Made by a program: the position numbers and the translations under genes. From an uncultured Comamonadaceae bacterium (GTDB lineage Bacteria > Pseudomonadota > Gammaproteobacteria > Burkholderiales > Burkholderiaceae), in NCBI GenBank assembly GCA_946482595.1, contig CAMLSD010000108.1, positions 1 to 15,187 of the forward strand: a stretch of DNA of 15,187 nucleotides, read 5' to 3'. The notes below the pieces were generated by a model. The model made no database searches and was not told the DNA's origin. It saw nothing but the letters and a program-made list of their open reading frames with translations. Below are positions 15,167 to 15,187 of the stretch, in pieces; the stretch's first letter is position 1; each line of letters begins with the position of its first letter.

Positions 15167-15187
15167 TGGGGGAGTGCACTCTCCCCA
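15167..15187. repeat. Second small hairpin at the window edge
   Basis: TGGGGGAGT and ACTCTCCCCA pair around GC with a single bulged T, ending at the last base of the window. It has the same G-rich/C-rich character as the nearby repeat and may belong to the same repeat cluster. It could continue beyond the edge. Confidence 0.35.

Larger units (their letters stand above)
15067..15187 (+). other. Open frame after urtB, possible start of urtC, runs off the window
   Basis: An ATG overlaps the urtB stop as ATGA, and the frame stays open for 40 codons to the window edge. The encoded start (MRTPRRLQHPLPSPLPQAGE) does not look like a permease; most of it is translated from a palindromic repeat. It is either a urtC gene whose N-terminus took in a repeat, or chance with the true urtC start further right. 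No strong call is possible. Confidence 0.2.

Noticed and set aside
1..15187. CRISPR arrays, tRNA/rRNA genes, insertion sequences or phage genes
   Set aside because: No spaced direct repeats, cloverleaf-like segments, rRNA-like stretches, transposase or integrase frames were seen. The long repeats present are receptor-domain paralogy.

Overview
The window comes from a GC-rich, motile, Gram-negative bacterium, most likely a betaproteobacterium of the order Burkholderiales (Leptothrix/Rubrivivax/Comamonadaceae type). The evidence is strong G/C third-position bias, Tar/Tsr-type receptors ending in a WETF pentapeptide, the Ala/Pro-rich CheA linker, a long UrtB with a periplasmic extension, and a CCCTCTCCC-type intergenic repeat. 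The assignment is inference from protein style, not from a search.

Left two-thirds, minus strand: a chemotaxis locus. In transcription order it holds a small CheZ-like protein (9345-8887), cheY, cheA, two paralogous cheW genes and two methyl-accepting chemotaxis proteins (one with a CHASE3-like sensor domain, one with a four-helix-bundle-like sensor domain). A strong hairpin at 1269-1298 ends this unit. A third receptor (976 to before base 1) lies beyond it with its own leader region and is cut by the window edge. A well-spaced sigma-28 (FliA) promoter lies just upstream of cheY; its -35 contains the stop codon of the CheZ-like gene. The set forms a complete receptor-CheW-CheA-CheY signalling core. 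The adaptation enzymes CheR, CheB and CheD are not in view, although both complete receptors carry the C-terminal tether on which CheR and CheB dock.

Middle, plus strand: a divergent two-gene phosphorelay (9536-11337). A soluble histidine kinase with an N-terminal receiver overlaps by an ATGA junction a NarL/FixJ-type response regulator. It has no visible sensor domain and its target is unknown. A hairpin separates it from a convergent GNAT acetyltransferase (11874-11365) of the Pat/MnaT family.

Right side, plus strand: urtA (periplasmic urea-binding protein) and urtB (permease), the start of a urea ABC transporter operon. A perfect 8-bp inverted repeat lies in the GNAT/urtA intergenic region, and a 10-bp-stem hairpin lies between urtA and urtB. 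After urtB a dispersed-type palindromic repeat begins. It lies in an open frame starting at an ATG overlapping the urtB stop, so it is either intergenic or sits in the N-terminus of the next gene.

The least ordinary items are the CheZ-like protein with a conserved D-x-x-x-Q motif next to cheY, the promoter/stop-codon overlap, near-identical DNA shared by two receptors with unrelated sensor domains, and the repeated GDPGYGFF motif in the CheA linker.
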